From the NCBI RefSeq assembly GCF_001523745.2, contig NZ_CP013387.1, positions 434,001-498,000 on the forward strand: a DNA stretch of 64,000 bases. Reading direction: 5' to 3'. The translations under genes and the position numbers were made by a program. This DNA is from Burkholderia mayonis (GTDB taxonomy: Bacteria; Pseudomonadota; Gammaproteobacteria; Burkholderiales; Burkholderiaceae). Under the pieces are notes generated by a model that was not told the origin of the DNA, ran no database searches, and was given only the letters and a program-made list of their open reading frames with translations. Shown piece by piece: positions 17,401 to 25,339 of this stretch (position 1 is its first letter; each line of letters starts with the position of its first letter).

Positions 17401-19831
17401 GCGCCGCGGCGTCGCGCGGGGCGGGCGGCGCGGCCGTCGGCGGGGGCGGCGGCAGCGCGTTCTTGTCGAGCTTGCGCGATGTGCCCGCGCGCAGCGGAAA
17501 CGCGTCGAGGCCGATGAAATGCGCGGGCACCGCGTATTCGGGCAGCTTCGCGCGCGCTTGCTGGCGCAGCCGCGCGAGCGTCGTCTCGGACGGCGCGCCG
17601 TCGTTGCCGACGACGTACGCGGCGAGCGCCGACGGCTGCCGCGTGTGCGGATCGTCGATCGGCACGACGAGCGACTTGCTGACGCCGTCGACCGCGTCGA
17701 GCACGTTCTCGATCGAATGCAGCAGCACCTTGAAGCCGCGGATCTTCACCGTGTTGTCGATGCGGCCGAGGATCGCGATCTGGCCGTCCGGCAGCAGCCG
17801 CGCGCGGTCGCCCGTCCGGTAGACGGGCGTGTCGTGCCCGCGCTCGGCGAGCGCGGGCACGGACGGCAGGAATTTCTCGGCGGTGCGGGCCGCGTCGTCG
17901 AGATAGCCGGGCCCGAGGCCGGGCGATGCGACATGGAGCTCGCCCGTCGCGCCCGCCGGCACCGCGCGTCCCGCTTCGTCGAGCACCGCGAGCGCGCAGC
18001 CGGCGAGCGGCCGCCCGATCGGCACGCGCCGCCCGCCGGCGTCGCCGCTCGACGGCAGCAGATCGGCGTAGCACACGTCGAGGCTTTCCCACGTGCTGTA
18101 CGCGTTCACGAGCCGCACCGACGGCGGGAACGCCGCGCGGGCCTTGTCGACGACGCGCTGCGGCACGACTTCGCCCATCAGGAACCACGCGGACATGTGC
18201 GCGAGCGCGTCGCGCAATTGGGCGGCGATGCCGGGGAAATCGAGCACGCTTTCGAGCAGCGACGGCGTGACGACGAGCCGCGTGATCCGCTCCCGCCGCA
18301 GCAGCGCGACGAGCCGTGGCGGATCGAAGATCACGTCGTCGCCGATGATGACGGCCGGGCGGCCGAACATCAGCGGACGCAGGCATTCCCATGCGAGAAA
18401 GACGTTGAGGCCTTCGCGCTCGTCGTCGGCGTACGGATACAGCGCATCGCGCGCGTAGAAGCAATAGCTCGTGCCGACGTGCGTCGTGAGGACGGCCTTC
18501 GGCTTGCCCGTCGAGCCGCTCGTCAGCGAGACGAACGCGATGTCGTCGCGGCGCGGCGCAACGGGCGTCCATGCGCGATCCGTGCGCTCCGGCGATGCGG
18601 CGACGAGCGTGCAGCGCGCGGCGGGCAGATGCTTGCTCGCGCGCGCGAGCAGCGCCGGGATCGTCGCGATCTGCGCGACGCGGCAGCTCGCGACGAATTC
18701 GCCGACGAGCGTATCGGGCCAGCTCTTCTCGAGCAGGCACACCGACGCACCGATCGACCATGCGGCGATGATCGTCAGCACGTACTCCGCGCCGTGCGGC
18801 AAAAAGACACCGACGACGTCCTGACGGCCGACGCCCGCCGCGCGCAGCGCGTCGGCGAGTTCGGCCGCATGCGACGCGAGCTCGCGATAGGTCCATGCGC
18901 GCTCGCCGTCCTTCAGCGCGAGCGCTTCGGGCATGCGCGCGACGCGCTCGCGAATCGCGGCGAGCACCGAATGCGCATCGCCCCAATCATCCGCGGCGCG
19001 CAGGCAAGCCGCGACGCGCGTGTTCGAATCAGGCGTCGCCGCGGCGATCGACGCGGGACGGTCCGCGAGGAGCCGCTCGACGTGGCCGGCGACACTGGCG
19101 CACAGCGCCGCGCGAGAAGATGCGTCGAGAAAATAGAAGTGGTTGCCGTCGAGCACTTCGACCGGACACGCGCGTTGCGACGAAACGTGCGCGCGCCAGG
19201 CGCGCAGGTCGTCGACGGTCGTGCTCGGATCGGCGGCGCCGCCGTAGATCACGCATGGCGCGCGCAGCGCGTCGCCGGGCGCATGCCGGTAGATCTCGGC
19301 CAGCCGAAGGTCCGCTCGGAGCGGTGGGAGGACGTAGCGCGCGACGTCGGGATCGTCGAGTGCGCCGTCGGGGAAGAAGCCCCAGCGCCGCACGGCTTCG
19401 ATGAAATCCGCATCGGGCAGCGCGTGCGTCTGCTGACGCCATGCGTCGGTGGCGCGTTCGCGTGCGGGCGCGGGATGGCCGGACAGGAACAGGCCGGCCG
19501 GTTGTACGCCGCTCCGTTGCTCGAGCACGCGTGCGACCTCATACGCGAGCAGCGCGCCGAGACTATGGCCGAACAGAAACAGCGGCGTCCCGTCGTCGAG
19601 CCGCGCGATCTCGGCCGCGAGATCGTCGACGAGTGACGGCCAATCGTCGTAGAACGGGATGTGCTGCGCCGCGCCGCGCCCGGGCAGACCGAGCGTCGTG
19701 AACGCGAACGCGTCGCCGAGCTCGCGTGCGATGTCTCCATAACTGGAATCGCTTCCGCCTGCGAACGGGAACGCAATGATCCGGACCTGGCTGTCGAGGG
19801 ATCCGTTGCTCGTAGAAACTATTTGCCTCAT
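11468..19831 (-). CDS. burA: Hybrid adenylation/polyketide synthase BurA (TE-A-ACP-KS-AT-TE-KR-ACP)
   Basis: 2787-residue synthase that opens the bur operon. Domains in order: type II-like thioesterase (GHSLG, Ser90), adenylation (SGSTGKPKA near 437), ACP (LGGNSLSA near 843), KS (917-1340; AACSSA near 1089, with ECHATAT replacing the usual HGTGT), AT (GHSIG near 1562, SHPFH malonyl-like), an internal second thioesterase (GSSYGG near 2005), KR (GAAGGVGR near 2382, GQANYAAAN near 2510) and ACP (GLDSLDL near 2740). This suits activation of DMSP, one malonyl extension, ketoreduction and release to give gonyol. Start 19831 is preferred over the ATG 42 nt upstream because GGAG lies 8-9 nt before it. 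A 9-bp tandem repeat expands the linker before the KR. Confidence 0.9.
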   Translation of the reverse strand: MRQIVSTSNGSLDSQVRIIAFPFAGGSDSSYGDIARELGDAFAFTTLGLPGRGAAQHIPFYDDWPSLVDDLAAEIARLDDGTPLFLFGHSLGALLAYEVARVLEQRSGVQPAGLFLSGHPAPARERATDAWRQQTHALPDADFIEAVRRWGFFPDGALDDPDVARYVLPPLRADLRLAEIYRHAPGDALRAPCVIYGGAADPSTTVDDLRAWRAHVSSQRACPVEVLDGNHFYFLDASSRAALCASVAGHVERLLADRPASIAAATPDSNTRVAACLRAADDWGDAHSVLAAIRERVARMPEALALKDGERAWTYRELASHAAELADALRAAGVGRQDVVGVFLPHGAEYVLTIIAAWSIGASVCLLEKSWPDTLVGEFVASCRVAQIATIPALLARASKHLPAARCTLVAASPERTDRAWTPVAPRRDDIAFVSLTSGSTGKPKAVLTTHVGTSYCFYARDALYPYADDEREGLNVFLAWECLRPLMFGRPAVIIGDDVIFDPPRLVALLRRERITRLVVTPSLLESVLDFPGIAAQLRDALAHMSAWFLMGEVVPQRVVDKARAAFPPSVRLVNAYSTWESLDVCYADLLPSSGDAGGRRVPIGRPLAGCALAVLDEAGRAVPAGATGELHVASPGLGPGYLDDAARTAEKFLPSVPALAERGHDTPVYRTGDRARLLPDGQIAILGRIDNTVKIRGFKVLLHSIENVLDAVDGVSKSLVVPIDDPHTRQPSALAAYVVGNDGAPSETTLARLRQQARAKLPEYAVPAHFIGLDAFPLRAGTSRKLDKNALPPPPPTAAPPAPRDAAARFAGDGLEARLADVWRDVLGVASVARDDHFFELGGNSLSAAKVVGLLGERLGLALAVVDLYQHSRLRDLAEYCRRSRDGAARPHAAEARDARAARATPAADAPKVAIIGMAGRFPGADSIDAFWHNLTQGIDSLSRFSREQLLAKGVDAAQLDHPDWVSAAQVVSDADKFDALFFGIGAREAVLMDPQHRLFMEVAWNALEQAGYARSDNRYRARTGVFASCGIDGYLVHHLQGGGLHTPLDPGRLMLTEIGNEKDYIATRVAYQLDLGGPAISVGAACSSALVAVVQAVQAIRSGQCEMAIAGASALSFPNFGFCHEDGLVGSADGHVRPFDTRASGTLFGDAVGAVVLKRLDLAEADGDPILAVISGVGLSNDGRMKAGYTAPNADAQRRCIVDALDMAGVRSGQISYVECHATATLIGDAIELKGLSDAFAQTRGGDAPVAGNCAIGCVKGNIGHANCAAGITGLVKTVLQLQHRQRVPTVHFDTLNPKLVPFVEHDASPFVVQRHGDDWTVADPSTQLPRRAGVSSFGIGGTNAHVIVEEAPARAAAPAVGGPRARHLMTVSARSPGALARHLRALAERVATMDAAELACGAYTLHVAREAHPLRVALTVPAQPAEAAAALHANADRLSEILDAPDAPDTLNAPVRAKPGATVAFCFSGQGSQHPGMARALYRSSAEAGRFRHHFDDACAALERALGMPIADAILNADDAAMRRPLVTQCGLFAVEHALASVLGEYGVRPVAVAGHSIGQYAAAVAAEALTLDQAAALVAARASATEALATFAAADGALTRGGMLAVTGDEARIEQWVAQRADLWIAVRNAPRTLVLAGAEPALADAARALAALDCRCRPVPVSHPFHTPLMRPVADAIAARRIEGAAPRIPMTCNVSGGWLGADAASADYWARHLLAPVRWSDNIAALLRWKPDVVLEIGPGAVLCSLLGKHLAAEAIADTPADANAGAHAATIAPRVLSSLPAARSEADDADHFSNVLGELWCAGVPIDWRAYHAHDAASPGRALARAPLPGYAFERDSYWTRPEASIYVDAALDSPESATSTAFATNTADAERAATEAAFTSAGESPSSIDDGHADNAAGLASPQAPAPRWLARLRPRRRPRMKLYCFPYAGGSSRSFDGWARIAPDWLDIVAIEWPGRNARAEEPLARDDADDLAARDAIAAAIVADAGELPVAFCGSSYGGAAAAELLSGPLRAWGASGQVKGLVVVGRAPLLDQPAIDAPADSFLLVPDALRDDPLWQEIFRPVLEADLDADTRTAHRIAQRWRDGGRQPLLTIPLQIHGGADDPAFDWRLADDWARISSAPLAGRHVYPGGHDFMMRCEIEIISRVSAWLRPQREARTTAPAPTFALHWQPRPVASVASVASVASVASADSFASAAAHAPNAPSLPECALYVAGQEADALDWLAPRLRTGDGHAALLCVGAGDDPLGVAQCASFVELWQALAARECAGALTLLLPADARSGPLVGAARVASAEHAALRVRLVLADDHPDLAPRPADLRWAAALARDAASFANEPWLLRRDGRMFVPRLIPHAAPALPEGTLGAAGGPYLVTGAAGGVGRALVDWLIDEQQAPPHRIVALCRDARTAPRGVRAVAADLADARALDAALQSIGAVEGIFHLAGVLDDGVIGNLDDARLRRVLAPKQSLAALLAHAPRWRTRWVVAFSSTSALLGVPGQANYAAANAWLDQLACWPAQPGQPAVLSIQWGSWADVGMSARSDKALRRAIQDGERPLAPDAAFAALGALLAGALGGALPGRQFTVCDVDWPRSPWRDAPIVAEIARDDASIDATAARGAMRGMNETRAKHATGATGATNSTNATDAMGTSANASLHALAPGATAAIPAEADSGMARPPRPAHERARPAAAPSASSPAARAMPSASACDPVRAFLEDYVSRWDERLDLATLGLDSLDLAQMRNGFFKQFGVQIPLSTLASPTLKIGELARRMRNVAGIADE
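13235..13279. repeat. 9-bp tandem repeat inside burA
   Basis: Five perfect copies of CGAAGCAAC. On the coding strand they give repeated Val-Ala-Ser in the linker between the internal thioesterase and the KR domain of BurA, so copy changes stay in frame. Confidence 0.9.
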
Positions 19832-19886
19832 GAGAACTACTCCGAATGACCGGCGGTAAATTATCAGAGGCAATGAATCAATCGAT

Positions 19887-19904
19887 ACTGCAATTTCTTA
19901 CAGT
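19887..19904. promoter_or_regulatory. lux-box-like palindrome upstream of burA
   Basis: ACTG-N10-CAGT, an 18-bp dyad with the CTG/CAG arms typical of LuxR-family sites. Its near edge is 56 nt upstream of the burA start, suitable for activation of the bur operon. A LuxR-family regulator gene lies divergently at 21046. Direct binding is inferred. Confidence 0.55.
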
Positions 19905-21045
19905 CGCGATGTAGTCGAATTGCAGTGTATTCCGTGTAAATCGGGAGCGGAAAATGTGCAAGCCGGGCCATCATGGATTTCTGGAAATTTCCTATAGGAA
20001 TGATCCTGGGCGGCACGAAAAACCACCGATCTTGACATCCGATATTCACTGAAATCGTCGTTAAAATGTGCAAATGAAATGAACTTTAAAAGCCGGAGAA
20101 ACCATTTTTGGACCGAATACCATACGTGCATACTCGGGAAATTTTTATCTTTCGAAATTCCGGATATGTAAATTCGATTATTGGAAACGATTCCGAAGCC
20201 AGATCATGAAAGCTGTAAAGCTGGGCTGCCGGATTTCTTCATGGTGGATATCATCGAATCGATGACTTCCAGTTCGACATTGCGGTAATTATTTGGCTGC
20301 AGAAAAATAAAGGCAGGAAATCGATGTAATTGATTTTCGTTTGAAGCGAATGGGCGCATGAAACTAAAATTTGATCAAATATTTTGAAATAATCCGGGCC
20401 AATTTAAAAACAAACTGAACTTTTCTCTTCTCGAAATTGTCGGAAATGCCGTTGCCGATTTGCCGCGACGAAGGGCCATCGTCGTGGCGCGCGCAGCATA
20501 TGGCTCATCGCTGGCGCCCGTATTGCATGCTTCAGACGCTTTTGGGCCGACGAGCCATGCGGGCGTCGCGTTCGTCTATAGTCTTCCGGGGATTTTTTGT
20601 TCGATCGTCGGTCGACGTTTGCCCTGCCGGTGCCGGGCGTGCTGAAAATTACCTTCAGCCAGTCACGCTCGATCACGATGCGCACAAGGGCGCATGCCGC
20701 CGCTGAAGCAGTGGCGGGCGAGGGGAGACGTCGTCGAGCGACAGCGTTTGCGACAGCCGGTTTCGAGGCGAACGCTGCCGACACATGCAGGAATTCGAAC
20801 GATGCTTGGTCGATCGCTAGTCCGGCGCCGGCGACGAATCGCCGCACCGCGTCCGATGGATCGGGCGGCGCGATTGCGCGCCGCGCGTCTGCGCTTCGGC
20901 GGCGCACATTTCAGGGGACAGGCTCGCGCGACGCGCGCAGCGAAGCCGCCGCCGCAAACGAGTGGCCGTCGCCACATTGCCCTTTCGAGCACGCTTTCTT
21001 CATTGGTTCGCTAATCTAATATTCTTACTTGAGCTGGGCGGTTCT
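19905..21045. other. Long AT-rich spacer between burA and malR
   Basis: About 1.1 kb without a convincing gene. The first 500 nt are strikingly AT-rich compared with both flanks. A perfect 12-bp palindrome, ATTTGATCAAAT, is at 20369-20380. The 20404-20907 minus ORF and the plus ORFs around 20437-21019 have compositions unlike real proteins. The right part may be a long malR leader. Confidence 0.55.
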
Positions 21046-21762
21046 ATGTTCGAAGGCTTGTCCATTTGTTCGTTTAACGAAATTCTGAACGCCACTTGCA
21101 AGAACAGCCTCTTTGAGCAGACGGCGTACCACGTTCGTCAACTGGGCTTCAAGAATTTCGCGTACCGGCATCAGATCGCCGGGATGTCGTCGAGTCGCTG
21201 CATGCTCGACGGCTTTCCCGCCGAATGGCGCCTGCGATACGACTCCGCCGACTATCTGTCGATCGATCCCGTGGTCCAGCATTGCCGATGCCGGACCGTG
21301 CCGCTGATCTGGAGCGACGAGCTGTACACGACCGGCCGCGCGAAGATCATGCGCGACGAAGCGAAGTCGTACGGTCTCGTCTACGGGCTCAGTTGCCCGG
21401 TTCACGACCGCGGCGGCACGATCAGCATGCTCAGCATGGCGACCGACGCGCCTTTCGAGCGCGACACGATCGACGTACTGAGATTGCTGAGCCTGTCGCA
21501 GCTGCTCGCGAGCTTCGTGCATGCGGCGATGCAGGAACTGCTCGACTGCCGGCTCAGGCGGCAAGGCTCGTGCGATCTGACGGCGCGCGAGCGGGAATCG
21601 CTGCAATGGGCGGGACGCGGCAAGACGGCTTGGGAAATCTCGAAGATTCTCGGTATTTCCGAGCGGACGGTGGTGTTCCATCTGTCGAACGCCGCGCGGA
21701 AAATCGGCGCGAACAATCGCGCGCAGGCGGTCGTCATCGCGGCGGCGCGCGGATTGATCTGA
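21046..21762 (+). CDS. malR: LuxR-family transcriptional regulator MalR
   Basis: LuxR-type regulator of 238 residues. It has an N-terminal autoinducer-binding fold (about 10-160) and a C-terminal GerE helix-turn-helix (about 175-235) with LTARERE, GKTAWEISKILGISERTVV and the downstream scaffold RAQAVVIAAARG. No luxI is near, so it is an orphan receptor, as described for MalR of this cluster. The start MFEGLSICS at 21046 fits the family; the upstream ATG at 20962 would add an unusual hydrophobic extension. No strong ribosome site is visible before it (only GGGCGG). It is divergent from burA, and the site at 19887 is its probable target. Confidence 0.8.
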   Translation: MFEGLSICSFNEILNATCKNSLFEQTAYHVRQLGFKNFAYRHQIAGMSSSRCMLDGFPAEWRLRYDSADYLSIDPVVQHCRCRTVPLIWSDELYTTGRAKIMRDEAKSYGLVYGLSCPVHDRGGTISMLSMATDAPFERDTIDVLRLLSLSQLLASFVHAAMQELLDCRLRRQGSCDLTARERESLQWAGRGKTAWEISKILGISERTVVFHLSNAARKIGANNRAQAVVIAAARGLI

Positions 21763-21979
21763 CGGTGCGCGCCGACGGGCGGCATGGGCGCGCGATCGCG
21801 GCGTGCGTCATGTGCGTGCATCATGTGCCGGCATCGCCGGTCGACGACGTATCCGGATCGCAACGGCGCACGCGAATGCCGCGGCGTGCGAGGATGCCGC
21901 GCGGCCGCGCCCTGACCCTGTTGCAGCGCATGCCGCGCTATATCGCCCGCCGCGATTTACTTTGCGAAATCGCTTCGTA

Positions 21980-21999
21980 GACCGCCCCATCGGGCGGTC
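21980..21999. terminator. Terminator-like hairpin after malR
   Basis: A perfect 8-bp stem GACCGCCC/GGGCGGTC with a CATC tetraloop, about 220 nt after the malR stop. It lacks a clear run of T, so it may be a weak or factor-dependent terminator. Confidence 0.45.
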
Positions 22000-22116
22000 C
22001 TATCATCGATTGAAGTTCATTCTCCAAATGAAGCAGCCGCATCGACGCGCAAGCGCGGGCGGCTTCGTCCGCCCGCCGACATCGTTCGCTCCGGCATCCT
22101 GAAGAGAGTACCTCCT

Positions 22117-22854
22117 ATGCAGTCTCGCCCGTTTCTTGCGCGCATCGTCCGGCGCGCTTCGCGCGCTTTTGTGGCGGTGCTCGCGAGCGCCGCGTTCGTT
22201 GCGCCGCTCGCGCATGCCGATTCCGCACCGCTCAAGGTCGGCATCGCGACGAGCCCGCAGATCGAAGCGCTGAAGGTCGCCGCGAAGGAGGCGAAGGCGC
22301 AGGGACTCGACGTGAAGATCATCGAATTCACCGACTGGAACACACCGAACGCCGCGCTCGCGAACGAGGACATCGACGTCAACTACTTCCAGCACATCCC
22401 GTTCCTCGAGAATGCGAAGCAGCAGGGCGGCTACGACTTCGTCGCGATCGCAAACGATCCCGTCAACGGCCGCCTGTTGCTGCAGCAGCGTGCGGAGCTC
22501 GTCAAGCTGAGACCGGGCGCCGATTACCGCGCGACGACGCGCGACATCGTTGCGAATCCGAAACATCTGAAGATCGTGCCGCTCGAAGCGTCGCAGCTCG
22601 CGCGCACTCTCGACGACGTCTACCTCGCGCAAGGCTATCCGAGCTTCATCAAGCTCGCGGGCGCCGCCGATCCGAACAGCGCGCTGCTGTTCGACGGCGT
22701 CGAGAACAAGCTATCCGCGCTGCAATGGGTCGTGCGGCCGGAACGCGTCGACGATCCGCGTATCCGCAAGTTCATTTCGATCTACCCGCATTCGCCGGCG
22801 ATCCGCAAGGCGCCCGACAACGCATTCGGCTCGCTGTACGCGGTCGCGTGGTGA
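22117..22854 (+). CDS. MetQ/NlpA-family substrate-binding protein with internal deletion
   Basis: Methionine-type ABC binding protein of 245 residues with a cleavable signal (ending near AHADS, about residue 33). The family is clear from NYFQHIPFLENAKQQGGYDF, YRATTRDIVANPKHLKIV, AQGYPSFIKLAG and NSALLFDGVENK. Usual members run about 270 residues. Here VAIA is joined directly to NDPVNG, so the stretch normally lying between two VAIA-like motifs (roughly 27 residues of lobe 1) is missing. The frame is kept. The adjacent MetN-like gene is broken and no permease gene is present, so import by this locus is doubtful. Periplasmic. Confidence 0.75.
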   Translation: MQSRPFLARIVRRASRAFVAVLASAAFVAPLAHADSAPLKVGIATSPQIEALKVAAKEAKAQGLDVKIIEFTDWNTPNAALANEDIDVNYFQHIPFLENAKQQGGYDFVAIANDPVNGRLLLQQRAELVKLRPGADYRATTRDIVANPKHLKIVPLEASQLARTLDDVYLAQGYPSFIKLAGAADPNSALLFDGVENKLSALQWVVRPERVDDPRIRKFISIYPHSPAIRKAPDNAFGSLYAVAW

Positions 22855-22870
22855 CGCGGGAGCCCGTGCA

Positions 22871-24265
22871 ATGGCGAACAGGAAGATCCTGCTGAACGCG
22901 TTCAACATGAATTGCGTCGGCCACATCAACCACGGTTTGTGGACGCATCCGCGCGACCGCTCCGCACATTACACCGACCTCGACTACTGGGCCGATCTCG
23001 CGCGCACGCTCGAGCGCGGCAAGTTCGACGGGATCTTCCTCGCCGACATCGTCGGCGTCTACGACGTCTATGGCGGCAGCCCCGACGTCGCGCTGCGCGA
23101 ATCGGTGCAGGTGCCCGTCAACGATCCGCTGCTGCTCGTGCCGGCGATGGCGCAGGTGACGCGACACCTCGGCTTCGGCGTGACCGCGAATCTCACGTAC
23201 GAGCCGCCGTATCTGTTCGCGCGGCGGATGTCGACGCTCGATCATCTGACGAAGGGGCGCATCGGCTGGAACATCGTCACCGGCTACCTCGACAGCGCCG
23301 CACGCGGAATGGGGCTCGTGAAGCAGATCGAGCACGACGATCGCTACGCACGCGGCGACGATTACATGGACGTCGTCTACAAGCTGTGGGAGCGGAGCTG
23401 GGACGACGACGCGGTGATCCGCGACCGCGACGCGCGCGTGTTTGCGCAGCCGGACAAGGTGCGACGCGTGCGTCACGACGGGCCGTATTATTCGGTTGAC
23501 GCGATCCATCTGAGCGAGCCGTCGCCGCAGCGCACGCCGGTGCTTTATCAGGCCGGATCGTCGGTGCGCGGCGTCGAGTTCGCCGCGAAGCACGCCGAGT
23601 GCGTGTTCGTGAACGGGCAGAGCAAGGCCGCCGCGCGCTCGGCGGTGACGGACATTCGCGCGGCCGCGGCGCGGATCGGACGCGATCCGGCGTCGATCAA
23701 GATCTTCGCGGGCATCACGGTCGTGACGGCGGAGAACGCGCGGCTCGCGCGCGAGAAGTTCGACGAATACCGGCGCTACGCGAACCCCGAAGCGGGGCTC
23801 GCGCATTTCGCGAGCTCGACCGGCATCGATTTCGCGCGCTTCGGTCTCGACGAGCCGATCGCGCACGTGAAGACCGATTCGATCCAGTCGGCCGTTGACG
23901 CGATCTCGAAGAAAAGCACGTCGGGCGTGTGGACCGTGCGGCGCATGCTCGAGCAGATGTCGATCGGCGGGCGCTATCACCCGGTCGTCGGCTCGCCGTC
24001 TCAGGTCGCGGACGAGCTTGCCGCGTGGATCGACGAAACGGGCGTCGACGGCTTCAACGTGACGCGCACGGTGATGCCCGAGTCGTTCGAAGATTTCGTC
24101 GACTGGGTCGTGCCGGAACTGCAGAATCGCGGCCTTTATAAGGAGGACTACGATTGCGCGCCGACGCTGCGCGCGAAGCTCTTCGGCGGAAGCGCGCGGC
24201 TGCCCGACTGGCATGCGGGCGCGCAGCACCGGTTCGGCCGCGTGCGCGAAGCCGAGAAAGTGTGA
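22871..24265 (+). CDS. FMN-dependent NtaA/SnaA/DszA-family monooxygenase
   Basis: Bacterial-luciferase-like flavin monooxygenase of 464 residues, full length for the NtaA/SnaA/SoxA family. It begins with [20 protein letters not shown] and contains [39 protein letters not shown] and [19 protein letters not shown]. Family members need a flavin reductase and act on organosulfur or aminopolycarboxylate substrates. The MetQ-like neighbour 16 nt upstream and the DszC/SfnB-like gene downstream suggest organosulfur use. No substrate can be assigned. Confidence 0.85.
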   Translation: MANRKILLNAFNMNCVGHINHGLWTHPRDRSAHYTDLDYWADLARTLERGKFDGIFLADIVGVYDVYGGSPDVALRESVQVPVNDPLLLVPAMAQVTRHLGFGVTANLTYEPPYLFARRMSTLDHLTKGRIGWNIVTGYLDSAARGMGLVKQIEHDDRYARGDDYMDVVYKLWERSWDDDAVIRDRDARVFAQPDKVRRVRHDGPYYSVDAIHLSEPSPQRTPVLYQAGSSVRGVEFAAKHAECVFVNGQSKAAARSAVTDIRAAAARIGRDPASIKIFAGITVVTAENARLAREKFDEYRRYANPEAGLAHFASSTGIDFARFGLDEPIAHVKTDSIQSAVDAISKKSTSGVWTVRRMLEQMSIGGRYHPVVGSPSQVADELAAWIDETGVDGFNVTRTVMPESFEDFVDWVVPELQNRGLYKEDYDCAPTLRAKLFGGSARLPDWHAGAQHRFGRVREAEKV

Positions 24266-24285
24266 GAAGGCGACGAGGCGATCCG

Positions 24286-24650
24286 ATGGTGCAACTATTC
24301 GATTCCCCATGTTTCATCGAACGCTCGACGGCGGCCAGGCGAGAAGCCGGCGCGGCCGCGCGCGACGCGGCGGCTGCATTTGCGGCGGGTGCGGCCGTGT
24401 CGTTCGAGCATGCGAGCAAGGTGTTCAACGGTCCGCACGGCCCGTCGGCCGCGCTGCGCGCCGTGACGCTCGACGTCGCGCGCGGCGGCGTGTTCGGCGT
24501 GATCGGCCGCAGCGGCGCAGGCAAGTCGACGCTGCTGCGGCTCATCAACGGGCTCGAACGGCCGTCGTCGGGCGCGGGCGTGAACGGCGTCGACGTCGGC
24601 GCGCCGGATGCGACGTCGAGCGTCGCGCGGGCCGGACATCGCGTCCGCAT
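24286..24650 (+). pseudogene. Degenerate MetN-like ABC transporter ATPase
   Basis: The N-terminal part of a MetN-type ATPase is readable: [20 protein letters not shown], then Walker [10 protein letters not shown] followed by [14 protein letters not shown]. Soon after VNGVDVG the family similarity stops. No Q-loop, LSGGQ signature or Walker B follows. The frame stays open to 24906 but reads as unrelated Arg/Cys/His-rich sequence. This is a truncated, non-functional copy, with the matching binding protein upstream also damaged. Confidence 0.75.
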
Positions 24651-24906
24651 GGCGGGCGTCGCGTCGGCTCCCGAAGAAGCTCACCGTTGCACCTGCGGAA
24701 CGATTCGGAACGTGCGCATCGTTCACGGCGCGTCGACGCGGTACGCGGATGGCGAGCGCCACGGCTGCCATTGCGATGGCGACGCCGACGACATGCGCCG
24801 CGCGAGCGCCCGCGCATGGAACATGGAACTGACATGCGGGCTCGTGACGATGGCGGTTTTCGGGAAGCAATGCCACGGCCGCGTCGCGACGACGGCGAGA
24901 CGATGA

Positions 24907-25339
24907 TGATCGTAATCGGCTCGCAGCATGGCGCGGTTCGAGTCGTCCGACATCCGTCGAAGGCCGCGCGGCGCGCCATGCATGAACGTCGGGCAGGCAG
25001 CCGCGTTGCCGCGACGAGCGAATGTCCGGGCAGTGGAGCAATCGCAAGAAACGTAAGCAATCCTCGTCGATCGTCGACACGCATGCTTGCGGAGCAACGC
25101 TGATCCTCCATACAGCCGCGCGTCGCACATTTCGATGCATGTCGGCGCGGTTGTGTGACGCGATGATGTTCCGACACATATTTGTACATTGATTACAGGT
25201 GCCCGGCGCTAGTATTCGACGTACACCACACTGCTTATCGGGCGATCGACAACAACCGGCGGTGCGGCGCGTGCGGACGCGTGACATCGCGGTCCGCCGT
25301 CGCATCGACCGGCGAGCCCGCCATCTGGGAAGCCTCCGA
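24907..25339. other. Non-coding stretch before the acyl-CoA-dehydrogenase-like gene
   Basis: 433 nt without a supportable gene, probably debris from the lost metN/metI genes plus the promoter region of the next gene. TTGATT at 25189 and TAGTAT at 25210 are separated by only 15 nt, so I do not call a promoter. Confidence 0.4.

Noticed and set aside
14366-19636. 1756-residue plus-strand ORF
   Set aside because: Shadow of burA; basic low-complexity composition.
20404-20907. 167-residue minus ORF between burA and malR
   Set aside because: Composition not protein-like, no ribosome site and no recognisable motif; kept as spacer.
24651-24906. Continuation of the MetN-like frame
   Set aside because: Open by chance; the residues after VNGVDVG do not match any ABC ATPase block.
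25189-25215. Sigma-70 promoter TTGATT/TAGTAT
   Set aside because: Spacer is only 15 nt, below the usual 16-18.
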